Notes under the pieces: model-generated
Told to the model about the DNA's origin: nothing
What the model saw: the letters and a program-made list of their open reading frames with translations, nothing else
Database searches by the model: none
Shown: piece by piece, positions 1 through 7,338 of the stretch
Layout of the letters: every line of letters begins with the position of its first letter
How positions within the stretch are numbered: the first letter of the stretch is position 1
Position numbers and translations under genes: made by a program
Source of the DNA: Eubacteriales bacterium
GTDB taxonomy: Bacteria; Bacillota; Clostridia; Saccharofermentanales; UBA5734
Assembly (NCBI GenBank): GCA_028684955.1
Contig: JAQUEY010000012.1
Span: forward strand, 1 to 33,073
Reading direction: 5' to 3'
Length of the DNA stretch: 33,073 bases

Positions 1-55
1 GCAGCTTGCCAATGCGTCCGGCACCGAGCATGCCAATGCGAATTTTTTTGCCCAT
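1..55 (-). CDS. Gfo/Idh/MocA oxidoreductase, N-terminal fragment (cut by window edge)
   Basis: Only the first 18 codons lie in the window. They read MGKKIRIGMLGAGRIGKL, the first beta strand and glycine-rich dinucleotide loop (GxGxxG) of a Gfo/Idh/MocA-type NAD(P)-dependent sugar or inositol dehydrogenase. I chose the ATG at 55 because the GGAG at 65-68 then has 9 nt spacing; the upstream in-frame ATG at 61 would be only 3 nt from it. The gene is divergent from the 295/533 pair, so the two units share the 56-294 spacer. The substrate cannot be judged from this fragment; inositol 2-dehydrogenase is one possibility. Confidence 0.75.
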   Translation of the reverse strand, partial: MGKKIRIGMLGAGRIGKL

Positions 56-294
56 GATCATAGACTCCTTTCAGGTTTAGGTCCATGATCGCAGTTTATC
101 ACACGTGTGCGTAATTGCCTAGCAGAATATGACCTATTATTAGCATAATTTGCTGATTCAGTTTGGGGGTTGATGAGTCGTTGTTGATCGGGTTGTCGAA
201 AAAGCGATGGCGTTCCCTCTTTGCATTCGTGCTACAATGAAGGGGCAAGGATCTCAAACACCTGTTTGGCTGTTGCGCCGGAAAGGATTAAATC
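56..294. promoter_or_regulatory. Divergent intergenic region with extended -10 promoter and a 10-bp palindrome
   Basis: On the plus strand an extended -10 (TG-C-TACAAT, 230-238) without a matching -35 would give a leader of about 50 nt before the 72-aa protein. A perfect palindrome, CACACGTGTG, lies at 100-109, about 45 bp before the minus-strand oxidoreductase start. It is suitable as a repressor operator, but its regulator is unknown. A second imperfect dyad (AGCATAATTTGCT, 142-154) lies between the two units. I could not assign a convincing minus-strand promoter. Confidence 0.4.
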
Positions 295-513
295 ATGGAT
301 ATCCAGGCAAAAATCGAAGAAATCGTCGGCAAAATCAAGTCGGATCCATCGCTTGCAACCCAATTCACCCAAGAGCCTGTCAAGACTCTGGAAGGCATTC
401 TGGGCATCAACCTGCCGGATGACCAGATCAATGCTCTGGTCAGTGGCATCAAAGCCAAACTGACACTAGACCAGGCCGGTGACATGCTGGGCAATCTGAA
501 AAAACTATTCTGA
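295..513 (+). CDS. Small helical conserved hypothetical protein (72 aa)
   Basis: The start ATG follows an AGGA-type ribosome site at about 285. The product is short, charged and predominantly amphipathic-helical, without signal peptide or membrane segment. It has the pattern 'DPSLATQFTQEPVKTLEGIL...LPDDQINALVSGIKAKL' split over residues 17-55 and ends in GNLKKLF. From memory, small proteins with this DP..L..F..DPVK.LE.LLGI.LPDDQI pattern recur in Clostridia and loosely recall the helical Nif11-type leader fold, but no function is established that I know of. The gap to the next gene is 19 bp, so it is probably co-transcribed with the Gfo/Idh enzyme. Function unknown. Confidence 0.75.
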   Translation: MDIQAKIEEIVGKIKSDPSLATQFTQEPVKTLEGILGINLPDDQINALVSGIKAKLTLDQAGDMLGNLKKLF

Positions 514-532
514 ATCAGCCAGGGAGGGCCGT

Positions 533-1507
533 ATGACTTCAAAAAAAATCAACTGGGGTGTGCTTGGCTGTGCGGGCATAGCAGAAAAGCATGTCATTCC
601 CGCCTTGCTCCAGGCAGACAATGCGGTTCTTTATGGCATCGCCAGCCGGTCCGACAGTGAACGCCTCCACCAGTTCGAAGAGAAATTCCGGCCACTGCAT
701 TCATACACATCCTATGAGGCCCTGCTCTCTGACCCGTCTATTGATGCCGTCTATATTCCGTTGCCCAACAGTTTGCACGCTGAATGGGTGAAAAAAGCCG
801 CAGCGGCCAAGAAAAATGTCCTGTGCGAGAAACCGCTGGGTGTCAATGCATCTGAAGTCATCGCCATGCAGGCGGCTTGCGACGCGAATGGGGTCTTGCT
901 CATGGAGGCCTTTGCCTATCGTCACAGCCCCCTGACACGAACGATCGAGACCTTGATCCAATCCGGTCAAATCGGTGACATCCGTCTGATCGAAGCTTAT
1001 TTTTGCTACAATTTGCAAGACATGGACAATGTCCGTCTCAAATCTGACCTCAAAGGTGGCGCGACCTATGATGTCGGATGCTACAACATCGACTTGATCG
1101 CCCATCTGATGGGCCGACTTCCTGATTCGGTCCAGGCCAGCGCGTACATCGGACCCGACAGCCAGGTTGATGAAAGTTGCCTGGCGACCTTCTCCTTCCC
1201 AGGTCCGGTAGATGCCATTTCCTACTGTTCTTTCCGGACCGAGGCCCGCAATGAATGCACCATCGTTGGCAGCGAAGGCATCCTGTCTGTCAGCCCTGCT
1301 TTCAATTTCCAGGGGACCTCCAAAATCAAATTGATGACTAAGAGCCAGCCGGACACCGTTATCGTCGACTGCCCGAATAACTACACCCTTGAGATCGAGC
1401 AATTCGGCCGCTGTATCACCGATGGTGAGAAGCCCCTCGTCAGTCATGAATCCTCTCAACTCACCGCCCGGATCATGGATAAGGTCTTGGAACGAATCTA
1501 CACGTAA
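533..1507 (+). CDS. Gfo/Idh/MocA family NAD(P)-dependent oxidoreductase
   Basis: 324 aa, the usual length for the family. The N-terminal Rossmann domain starts with GVLGCAGIAEKH (residues 9-20). The EKPLG motif near residue 100 carries the conserved Lys of Gfo/Idh enzymes. The C-terminal alpha/beta domain contains GGATYDVGCYNIDLI, the usual catalytic-helix region. The closest named groups are probably D-xylose/D-glucose dehydrogenase-like or dihydrodiol dehydrogenase-like enzymes; substrate uncertain. It is soluble and cytosolic. The gene is second in a unit with the 72-aa protein and is followed by an intrinsic terminator. It lacks the AGCAA-type operator found before the uronate operons, so it is probably controlled separately. 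Confidence 0.85.
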   Translation: MTSKKINWGVLGCAGIAEKHVIPALLQADNAVLYGIASRSDSERLHQFEEKFRPLHSYTSYEALLSDPSIDAVYIPLPNSLHAEWVKKAAAAKKNVLCEKPLGVNASEVIAMQAACDANGVLLMEAFAYRHSPLTRTIETLIQSGQIGDIRLIEAYFCYNLQDMDNVRLKSDLKGGATYDVGCYNIDLIAHLMGRLPDSVQASAYIGPDSQVDESCLATFSFPGPVDAISYCSFRTEARNECTIVGSEGILSVSPAFNFQGTSKIKLMTKSQPDTVIVDCPNNYTLEIEQFGRCITDGEKPLVSHESSQLTARIMDKVLERIYT

Positions 1508-1538
1508 CCCTCCAAATAAACCCATCCTGCAAATTTCG

Positions 1539-1585
1539 AAAGACTGCCCAGTATCGCCGCAAACCGGCCCAGGGCAGTCTTTTTT
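1539..1585 (+). terminator. Rho-independent terminator
   Basis: An 11-bp perfect stem (AAAGACTGCCC at 1539-1549 with its complement at 1572-1582) is followed by a T run. The 22-nt loop contains a further small hairpin (GCCG/CGGC). It closes the transcription unit ending at 1507. Confidence 0.85.
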
Positions 1586-1664
1586 ACTTCGGCACCTCCA
1601 TAAGGCCTGCTTTAAGCCGGACACGTGCTTAGCTGGCCCTTTCGGACAGCTGTTTCAATTCATC

Positions 1665-1727
1665 AGCAATATCTGCCAGTCCGGGAGCAAGATTCACCGG
1701 GGTGGCATGTTGTTTGGATTTTATAAT
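1665..1727 (+). promoter_or_regulatory. Activator-type promoter P1: two AGCAA sites, 21 bp apart, plus -10 TATAAT
   Basis: AGCAA at 1665-1669 and again at 1686-1690 form a direct repeat with 21-bp period. The first is extended as AGCAATATCTGCCAGT and the second as AGCAAGATTCACC. A perfect TATAAT lies at 1722-1727, 36 bp after the start of the second site. The expected -35 position (about 1699-1704, GGGGTG) has no consensus, as is typical of activator-dependent promoters. The same geometry recurs before uxaC and uxuB. It reads into a GH3-like gene remnant and then the PPi-PFK operon. Confidence 0.7.
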
Positions 1728-1772
1728 CGAATCAAAGAAAAAATTTACTGGTTGCACAAAAAGGAGATTGCC

Positions 1773-1895
1773 ATGGTTGATTTGAAGACGAAACCATTTT
1801 ATTTGAATGAGGAACAGATCGCCTGGGTGGAACAGATGATTGCAGGCACGCCCAACGACCTGGTCTGGTGTGATAAGTGGGAAACCCGGAGATAA
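1773..1895 (+). pseudogene. Remnant of a glycoside hydrolase family 3-like gene (first ~27 codons)
   Basis: A strong ribosome site (AAAGGAG, 1760-1766) precedes an ATG at 1773 and a 40-codon reading frame. Residues 1-24 (MVDLKTKPFYLNEEQ, then IAWVEQMIA) resemble the N-terminus of clostridial GH3 beta-glucosidase/beta-N-acetylglucosaminidase proteins, which typically go on as '..WVE..IASMT.EEKIGQLF'. After residue about 25 the similarity ends and a stop follows at 1893. The simplest reading is an internal deletion that removed a glycosidase gene but kept its promoter and start. The alternative is a real 40-aa peptide or leader ORF. The GH3 link is from memory of family sequences and moderately sure. 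Confidence 0.45.
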
Positions 1896-1968
1896 GAAGT
1901 CTTGCCAACGAATTGAACCATCCTGGCTTTGCAACCTGCAAAATTGTAACAATCGTGAGGACGCTATC

Positions 1969-3234
1969 ATGAACAAACCCAGAAATGTCGTCATTTCCCA
2001 GTCCGGAGGACCAACCCCGGTCATCAATAATTCCTTGCGCGGCATCATCGAAACGTGTCTTAGCAATCCGGATACCTTCGGCACCGTCTATGCCGGTTAC
2101 CATGGTGTCGAAGGAATCCTGCGCGAAGAACTGCTCAATCTCAGTTCCCAGGACCGCGACGAAATTGCCCTGCTGCGGACCACCCCTTCCGCCGGAGCGA
2201 TTGGCACCTGCCGCTACAAACTCAAGTCCAACCGTCCCCAGGATTTTGACCGCGTCATCGACGTGCTCAAGGCCCACGATGTCGGCTACCTGTTCTACAT
2301 TGGTGGCAACGATTCGATGGACACCGCCCACAAGATCAGCCAACTGGCTGCTCAGAGCGGGTATGAACTGATCGCGACTGGGGTGCCCAAGACGATCGAC
2401 AATGACGTCGGGGATACTGAATTCCAGATCATCGACCACACCCCGGGATATGGCAGTGTGGCCAGATACTGGACCTCGCTGATCCAGAACGCCAACGAAG
2501 AGAATCGCGGTTCTGCGACTGTCGACCCGATCCTGGTGATGCAGGCCATGGGCCGCAAAATTGGCTATATCCCGGCTGCTGCCCGCCTGGCCGATCCAGA
2601 TCGCGAGATGCCGCTTTTGATCTACATGTCTGAAGCAGGCCTGAGTTTGCCGGAAATTGCCGACCAGGTCGATCGCCAGATCCAGAAATCAGGACGGGCC
2701 ATGGTCGTGGTCAGTGAAGGCCTCGATGTCGGTGATCTGGGTGAAAGCAAAGATTCCTTTGGCCATACGCAGTTTGGTGCCAGCCAGACAACCGTTAGCC
2801 AGACGGTCGTCAACTACCTCAATGCCCATAAGCTCAAAGCACGTGGCCAGGTGCCAGGCATAGACCAGCGGGTCCAGATCAACCTGGCTTCACCGGTTGA
2901 TCTGGATGAAGCGTATCGCCTGGGCCAGCAGGCCGTGCTGGTTGCGCTGGAGTCAGGAAATGGCTACATGTCGACCCTGACCCGTCAGCCGGGCGCTGTG
3001 TACAACGTCCAGTATGGCAAAGTTGACCTGTCCCTGGTCGCCAACTCGGAGCGCACCTTCCCGGCTAGCTGGCTTACCGCTGAACGCAACGACGTTACGG
3101 ATGAGTTCCTGGCCTACGCCCGCCCCCTGATTGGCGAAGACTTCGTGACTGTACCCATGGTCAATGGCCTGATGCGGTTTGCCCGTTTTAAACCCATCTA
3201 TGCCGAAAAGAAATTGCCACCTTATCAGTTCTAA
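1969..3234 (+). CDS. pfp: Diphosphate--fructose-6-phosphate 1-phosphotransferase (PPi-PFK)
   Basis: 421 aa. The ATG at 1969 is chosen because GTGAGGA lies just upstream and the protein then begins MNKPRNVVISQSGGPTPVIN, the family's first strand and phosphate loop. The donor-site motif is GGNDSMDTA (residues 112-120). The Asp at 115, in place of the Gly of ATP-dependent enzymes (GGDGS), together with the Lys of PKTIDND (140-146), marks a pyrophosphate user; D144 is the expected catalytic base. It reversibly phosphorylates fructose-6-phosphate with PPi, and related enzymes also use sedoheptulose-7-phosphate. First intact gene of the P1 operon (then HAD phosphatase, 6PGDH, LarA homologue). The N of GGNDS is a mild deviation from the commoner GGDDS. 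Confidence 0.9.
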   Translation: MNKPRNVVISQSGGPTPVINNSLRGIIETCLSNPDTFGTVYAGYHGVEGILREELLNLSSQDRDEIALLRTTPSAGAIGTCRYKLKSNRPQDFDRVIDVLKAHDVGYLFYIGGNDSMDTAHKISQLAAQSGYELIATGVPKTIDNDVGDTEFQIIDHTPGYGSVARYWTSLIQNANEENRGSATVDPILVMQAMGRKIGYIPAAARLADPDREMPLLIYMSEAGLSLPEIADQVDRQIQKSGRAMVVVSEGLDVGDLGESKDSFGHTQFGASQTTVSQTVVNYLNAHKLKARGQVPGIDQRVQINLASPVDLDEAYRLGQQAVLVALESGNGYMSTLTRQPGAVYNVQYGKVDLSLVANSERTFPASWLTAERNDVTDEFLAYARPLIGEDFVTVPMVNGLMRFARFKPIYAEKKLPPYQF

Positions 3235-3321
3235 GCAACTTTAAACACACTTGAGTCAATCCCGAACCGGACCTTTGAAACCACCATCTCGAAATAAGAT
3301 TGAAAACCAGGAGGACCCCCC

Positions 3322-4209
3322 ATGAGTAACCCTGCCCAAGCACTGATGGACATGGAAAAGAAACATGACTACATGATCTGCGTCGACTCCGACGGCTGTG
3401 CTTTTGACGCGATGGAGATCAAACAGAAAGAGTGTTTTGCGCCCAACTTCATCAATGCCTACGATCTCCAGCCGGTCTCCAAATTTGCCCGCGAATGTTG
3501 GGAATTTGTCAACTTATATTCCGTCGACCGCGGCTGCAACCGGTTCATCGCCATCATCAAGGCGCTGGATCTGCTGGCTAAGCGCAAGGAAGTCATTGCC
3601 CGTGGTTTCAAAGTCCCGGACACCACTGGCCTACAGGAATGGGTCAAGGTTGAAACCAAACTGGGCAACCCGGCCCTCGAGGCGGCGATTGAGAAAACCG
3701 GCGATCCATCCCTGAAGCAAGCCATGCGCTACTCCATTCCGGCCAACAAGAGCGTCGAAGAAATCGTCCATGGTGTCCCGCCGTTCCCGCTGGTCCGCGA
3801 GTCCCTGGTCAAAGGGGCAGCCCAGGCTGAAATGGTCGTCGTTTCAGCCACACCAGCCGAAGCCCTGCAGCGTGAATGGACAGAACATGGCCTGATCGAG
3901 TACATGACTGTTGTGGCCGGCCAGGAAGTCGGCACCAAGAAAGAGCAGATCCGCCTCGCTATGTCCGGTCGCTATGATCCAGAAAAAGTGATCATGGTCG
4001 GTGACGCCATGGGTGATCTCGAAGCAGCCAAAGCCAATGGGGTGTTGTTCTACCCGATCAACCCCGGTTCCGAAGATGCTTCCTGGGCCCGCTTCCATAA
4101 CGAGGCCTTTGACAAATTCATCGATGGCACCTTCGCCGGCGACTATCAGGACGCCCTGATCGCAGAATTCAAGACCTATCTGCCAGTCAATCCCCCGTGG
4201 GAGACGTGA
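3322..4209 (+). CDS. HAD superfamily hydrolase, paralogue A
   Basis: 295 aa, start at ATG 3322 after AGGAGGA. Motif I is CVDSDGCAFD (nucleophile D22, acid/base D24), motif II is the Ser of VVVSATP (about 175), motif III is a Lys near 206-207 and motif IV is VGDAMGD (D228, D232). A large helical insertion between motifs I and II (residues about 30-165, including RECWEFVNLYSVDRGCNRF) would act as the cap domain that selects the substrate. Expected activity is a cytosolic Mg2+-dependent phosphatase on a small phosphorylated metabolite, plausibly a sugar phosphate given its place between PPi-PFK and 6PGDH. A close paralogue (more than half identical by eye) lies at 17932-18822 in the glucuronide-carrier operon, so both copies fall in the same predicted regulon. 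Exact substrate unknown. Confidence 0.85.
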   Translation: MSNPAQALMDMEKKHDYMICVDSDGCAFDAMEIKQKECFAPNFINAYDLQPVSKFARECWEFVNLYSVDRGCNRFIAIIKALDLLAKRKEVIARGFKVPDTTGLQEWVKVETKLGNPALEAAIEKTGDPSLKQAMRYSIPANKSVEEIVHGVPPFPLVRESLVKGAAQAEMVVVSATPAEALQREWTEHGLIEYMTVVAGQEVGTKKEQIRLAMSGRYDPEKVIMVGDAMGDLEAAKANGVLFYPINPGSEDASWARFHNEAFDKFIDGTFAGDYQDALIAEFKTYLPVNPPWET

Positions 4210-4292
4210 GAACTGTAACAAATCGACGGTCAGAATTTGGCGGGTTTGCTAATCTTTAGACAAGCAACCACATACAAAGATTGGAGATTCCT

Positions 4293-5696
4293 ATGAGTAA
4301 GCAACATATTGGCATGATTGGCCTGGGTGTCATGGGCAAGAACCTGGCCCTCAACATCGAAAACCACGGGTTCAGCGTCTCGGTCTACGATCCCTGGACC
4401 GACCGCGTAGACGAATTCATCAACGGTCTGCAAGGTGAAAACATCATCGGAGCCAAGAGCATCGAAGAATTTGTCAGCTCTCTGGAAACCCCGCGCCGGA
4501 TCATGATGATGATCAAAGACGGCAAGCCGGTCGATGACATGATCGCCTCTCTCAAGCCGTATCTCGACAAGGGTGACATCCTGATCGAAGGTGGCAACTC
4601 CTTCTTCAAGGACACCGTCCGCCGCAACCGTGAACTCGAAGCCGAAGGTTTCCGCTACATCGGCTCCGGTGTGTCCGGTGGCGAGGAGGGCGCCCGTAAG
4701 GGTCCGGCGCTGATGCCGGGCGGCCAGCCGGATGCTTATGAGCTGATTGCTCCGATCTTCAACGCCATCGCCGCCAAGGTGGATGGCGAACCCTGCAGCA
4801 CCTACATTGGTGCTGATGGCGCTGGCCATTATGTCAAAATGGTCCACAACGGCATCGAATATGGCGACATGCAGCTGATCACGGAGGCCTATTTCCTCCT
4901 CAAGGAAATCCTAGGTCTTTCCGCCGCAGAGCTGCACGAAGTCTTTGCCGACTGGAACAAAGGCGAACTCGACAGTTACCTGATCGAAATTACCGCCGAT
5001 ATCTTCACCAAAATAGATCCGGAAACCGGCAAGCCCGTCGTCGATATCATCAAGGACGCTGCCGGTCAGAAAGGCACCGGCAAGTGGACCAGCCAAAATG
5101 CACTTGACCTCGGTGTGGCAGCTCCGACGATCGCTGAAGCTGTCTTTGCCCGCTGCATGTCAGCCCTGAAGCCGGAACGCGTTGCAGCCAGCAGCCAGAT
5201 CCAGGGCCCTGGCGTGACGTTCACTGGTGACCGCACCGCTTTCATTGAGGCCGTGCGCAAGGCCCTGTACGCCAGCAAGATCTGTTCCTATGCCCAGGGC
5301 TTCTCCCTGATGAAAACAGCTTCCGAGGAATACGGCTGGGATCTCAAGCTCGGCAACATCGCCATGATTTTCCGTGGTGGCTGCATCATCCGGGCCCAGT
5401 TCCTGCACCAGATCAAAGATGCTTTTGCGGTTGATCCGGATCTGAATAATCTGATGCTGGCACCCTATTTCAAGAACACCCTTGAACAGTACCAAGTCGC
5501 TTGGCGTGAGGTTGTCGCCACGGCAGCCATCAACGGTGTAGCTGTCCCTGCATTCTCCAGCGCCTTGTCCTACTTTGACAGCTATCGCACCGCGACCTTG
5601 CCCGCTACCCTGCTCCAGGCCCAGCGCGACTATTTCGGTGCCCATACCTACCAGCGCGTGGACAAAGAAGGCACATTCCACACCCAGTGGTTCTGA
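4293..5696 (+). CDS. gnd: 6-phosphogluconate dehydrogenase, decarboxylating
   Basis: 467 aa, a standard length. The in-frame TTG at 4281 is rejected because it lies before the GGAG at 4283-4286; the ATG at 4293 gives [20 protein letters not shown], with the NAD(P) fingerprint [26 protein letters not shown] (about 125-144) and [14 protein letters not shown] (179-192, catalytic K182, with N186 and E189) are the diagnostic substrate-binding motifs. [15 protein letters not shown] is the C-terminal all-helical domain signature. It converts 6-phosphogluconate to ribulose-5-phosphate and CO2 with NAD(P)H formation. It sits in the PPi-PFK/HAD/LarA-homologue operon, which is not usual for gnd. That suggests gluconate or pentose-phosphate flux is induced together with uronates. 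Confidence 0.96.
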   Translation: MSKQHIGMIGLGVMGKNLALNIENHGFSVSVYDPWTDRVDEFINGLQGENIIGAKSIEEFVSSLETPRRIMMMIKDGKPVDDMIASLKPYLDKGDILIEGGNSFFKDTVRRNRELEAEGFRYIGSGVSGGEEGARKGPALMPGGQPDAYELIAPIFNAIAAKVDGEPCSTYIGADGAGHYVKMVHNGIEYGDMQLITEAYFLLKEILGLSAAELHEVFADWNKGELDSYLIEITADIFTKIDPETGKPVVDIIKDAAGQKGTGKWTSQNALDLGVAAPTIAEAVFARCMSALKPERVAASSQIQGPGVTFTGDRTAFIEAVRKALYASKICSYAQGFSLMKTASEEYGWDLKLGNIAMIFRGGCIIRAQFLHQIKDAFAVDPDLNNLMLAPYFKNTLEQYQVAWREVVATAAINGVAVPAFSSALSYFDSYRTATLPATLLQAQRDYFGAHTYQRVDKEGTFHTQWF

Positions 5697-5755
5697 TCCG
5701 TTCACGCAGAACTGGATCGGAAAATGATCAAAACGAACAGAGAGAGGTGACCTCC

Positions 5756-7030
5756 ATGGTCAATGTATCGATCCGCGCCACCGACAAGCGCATCTCCGAT
5801 GAACAGCTGCTGGAAGCGCTGGCCAAAGCGATCGAGGGTCAGAATTTGAAAAAAGTCCTGCTTCTGCCACCGGACATGACCCGCCTGCATTCTTATGCCG
5901 GAAAAATCACAGCGCTGTACTACGAGTTGCTCAAAGAGACCTGCCAGGTTGACATCATGCCGGCCCTCGGTACTCATGACCCAATGACCGAAGCTGAATG
6001 CCTGGAATTTTTTGGCTCGCAAGTGCCTTATTCGGCCATTATCCCGCACCGCTGGAAAGATGATGTTGTGAACATCGGCACGGTACCGGCAGATTTCGTC
6101 CGCGACGTCAGCGAAGGTCTGATCGATTTTCCGATCGATGTCGAAGTCAACAAGCTCTTGCTCGACCCCAGTTATGACCTGGTCATCTCGGTTGGCCAGG
6201 TTGTGCCGCACGAAGTCGTCGGCATGGCCAATTACAGCAAAAATGTGTTTGTTGGCTGTGGTGGCAAGACGATCATCAACCGCTCTCATTTCCTGGGAGC
6301 CGTCTATGGCATGGAACGTGTCATGGGCAAAGATTTTTCCCCAGTTCGAAAAGTGTTCGACTATGCCGAAACCCATTTCATCAAGAACATGCCCCTGATG
6401 TACATCCTGACGGTCACGACTGTCGACGCAGGCGAGGTCAACCTTGAGGGCCTGTACATCGGTCGCGAACGATTCCTGTTTGAAAACGCTCTGGAACAAA
6501 GCCAACAAAGGAATTTGATTTTTCTCGACCGTGCCCCGAAAAAAGTGGTCGTCTATCTGGATGAGCGCGAGTTCAAGAGCACGTGGCTGGGCAACAAGTC
6601 CGTCTACCGGACTCGGATGGCGATTGCCGATGACGGCGAACTGTTGATCCTGGCCCCCGGCGTGCGCAAATTCGGTGAAGATGCTGGCATTGACGTGCTG
6701 ATCCGCAAATACGGCTATGTCGGCCGGATGAAAGTCCTCGAAGCCTATAAGGAAAACGAAGACCTGCAGGAGAATTTGTCTGCAGCTGCCCATCTGATTC
6801 ATGGCTCGTCCGATGGCCGGTTCTCGATCACGTATGCGGTCGAGAACTTGACCAGGGAAGAAGTCGAAGGGGTCAATTTCAACTACATGCAGCTGTCAGA
6901 CGCTCTAGCCCGCTACAATCCAGCCGAACTCAAGGATGGCTGGAACACCTTGCCGGACGGTGAGGAGATTTTCTACATCTCCAACCCGGCGATTGGCCTC
7001 TGGGCGGATAAGAAAAAATTCAACGCCTGA
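5756..7030 (+). CDS. LarA-family nickel-pincer racemase/epimerase (DUF2088), candidate aldonate 2-epimerase
   Basis: 424 aa, starting at ATG 5756 after GAGAGGTGA. Aligning by eye to Lactobacillus lactate racemase (recalled) conserves the key residues with exact spacing. R43 lies in PPDMTRLHS and H74 in GTHDP. H152 is followed ten residues later by K162, the Lys to which the pyridinium nickel-pincer cofactor is attached. Sixteen residues after that is H178, the nickel ligand. It should therefore bind the NPN cofactor and interconvert C2 epimers of a 2-hydroxy acid by hydride transfer. In this uronate/6PGDH context an aldonate such as D-mannonate or D-gluconate is a more likely substrate than lactate; this is inference. 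LarB, LarC and LarE cofactor-synthesis genes are not in the window and must be elsewhere. See the findings for a possible C-terminal frameshift. Confidence 0.85.
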   Translation: MVNVSIRATDKRISDEQLLEALAKAIEGQNLKKVLLLPPDMTRLHSYAGKITALYYELLKETCQVDIMPALGTHDPMTEAECLEFFGSQVPYSAIIPHRWKDDVVNIGTVPADFVRDVSEGLIDFPIDVEVNKLLLDPSYDLVISVGQVVPHEVVGMANYSKNVFVGCGGKTIINRSHFLGAVYGMERVMGKDFSPVRKVFDYAETHFIKNMPLMYILTVTTVDAGEVNLEGLYIGRERFLFENALEQSQQRNLIFLDRAPKKVVVYLDEREFKSTWLGNKSVYRTRMAIADDGELLILAPGVRKFGEDAGIDVLIRKYGYVGRMKVLEAYKENEDLQENLSAAAHLIHGSSDGRFSITYAVENLTREEVEGVNFNYMQLSDALARYNPAELKDGWNTLPDGEEIFYISNPAIGLWADKKKFNA

Positions 7031-7179
7031 GGTCGATTGCTGGCCTGACCAAGCGTGGCGACGAAATCATTGCAGCAGCTGCGAAATAATTGATCCCCCA
7101 AACCATCATCAGTCGTCTGCAGCTTAGGTGAAATCCTTGGTTTGATTTATCTTCAATACAAACAGATCTACGGATCTAA

Positions 7180-7228
7180 GGGATTGCCTGGCCAGAGCCT
7201 TAGCAGAGGTTTTTGGCCAGGCAGTCCC
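7180..7228 (+). terminator. Long intercistronic hairpin without U tract (possible weak terminator)
   Basis: GGGATTGCCTGGCCA (7180-7194) pairs with TGGCCAGGCAGTCCC (7214-7228): 15 bp with one G-U pair and a 19-nt loop. No T run follows (CTTCCCAATC), so as a terminator it would be weak or Rho-assisted, or it may protect the 3' end of the upstream operon mRNA. The rest of the 7031-7338 gap holds promoter P2 and a coding-like stretch in the -1 frame of the LarA homologue. Confidence 0.5.
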
Positions 7229-7244
7229 TTCCCAATCAATTCGG

Positions 7245-7308
7245 AGCAATTATTGCCATGTTTTAGGCAACTTCAGAAAGGTCATTCCAGCATGACCAGA
7301 GTCAAAAT
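7245..7308 (+). promoter_or_regulatory. Promoter P2 (degenerate form of the AGCAA direct-repeat promoter)
   Basis: AGCAATTATTGCCATG starts at 7245. It shares the ten bases AGCAATTATT with the uxuB site. GGCAA, one mismatch from AGCAA, lies exactly 21 bp downstream at 7266. A -10-like CAAAAT is at 7303-7308, 37 bp after the second site. It would drive the isomerase/oxidoreductase pair starting at 7339. Weaker than P1, P3 and P4. Confidence 0.5.
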
Positions 7309-7338
7309 AGAAGTCATAACAGCAAACGAGGTGTAACA

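Noticed and set aside
142-154. AGCAAATTATGC on the minus strand upstream of the first oxidoreductase
   Set aside because: The half-site is good but there is no second site 21 bp away and no -10 at the 36-bp offset, so membership in the uronate regulon is not supported.
1629-1706. Minus-strand tail reading ATPVNLAPGLADIADELKQL..., which looks like the end of a lost gene
   Set aside because: It overlaps the two AGCAA operator sites of promoter P1, has no start or domain, and is better explained as regulatory DNA that happens to be open.
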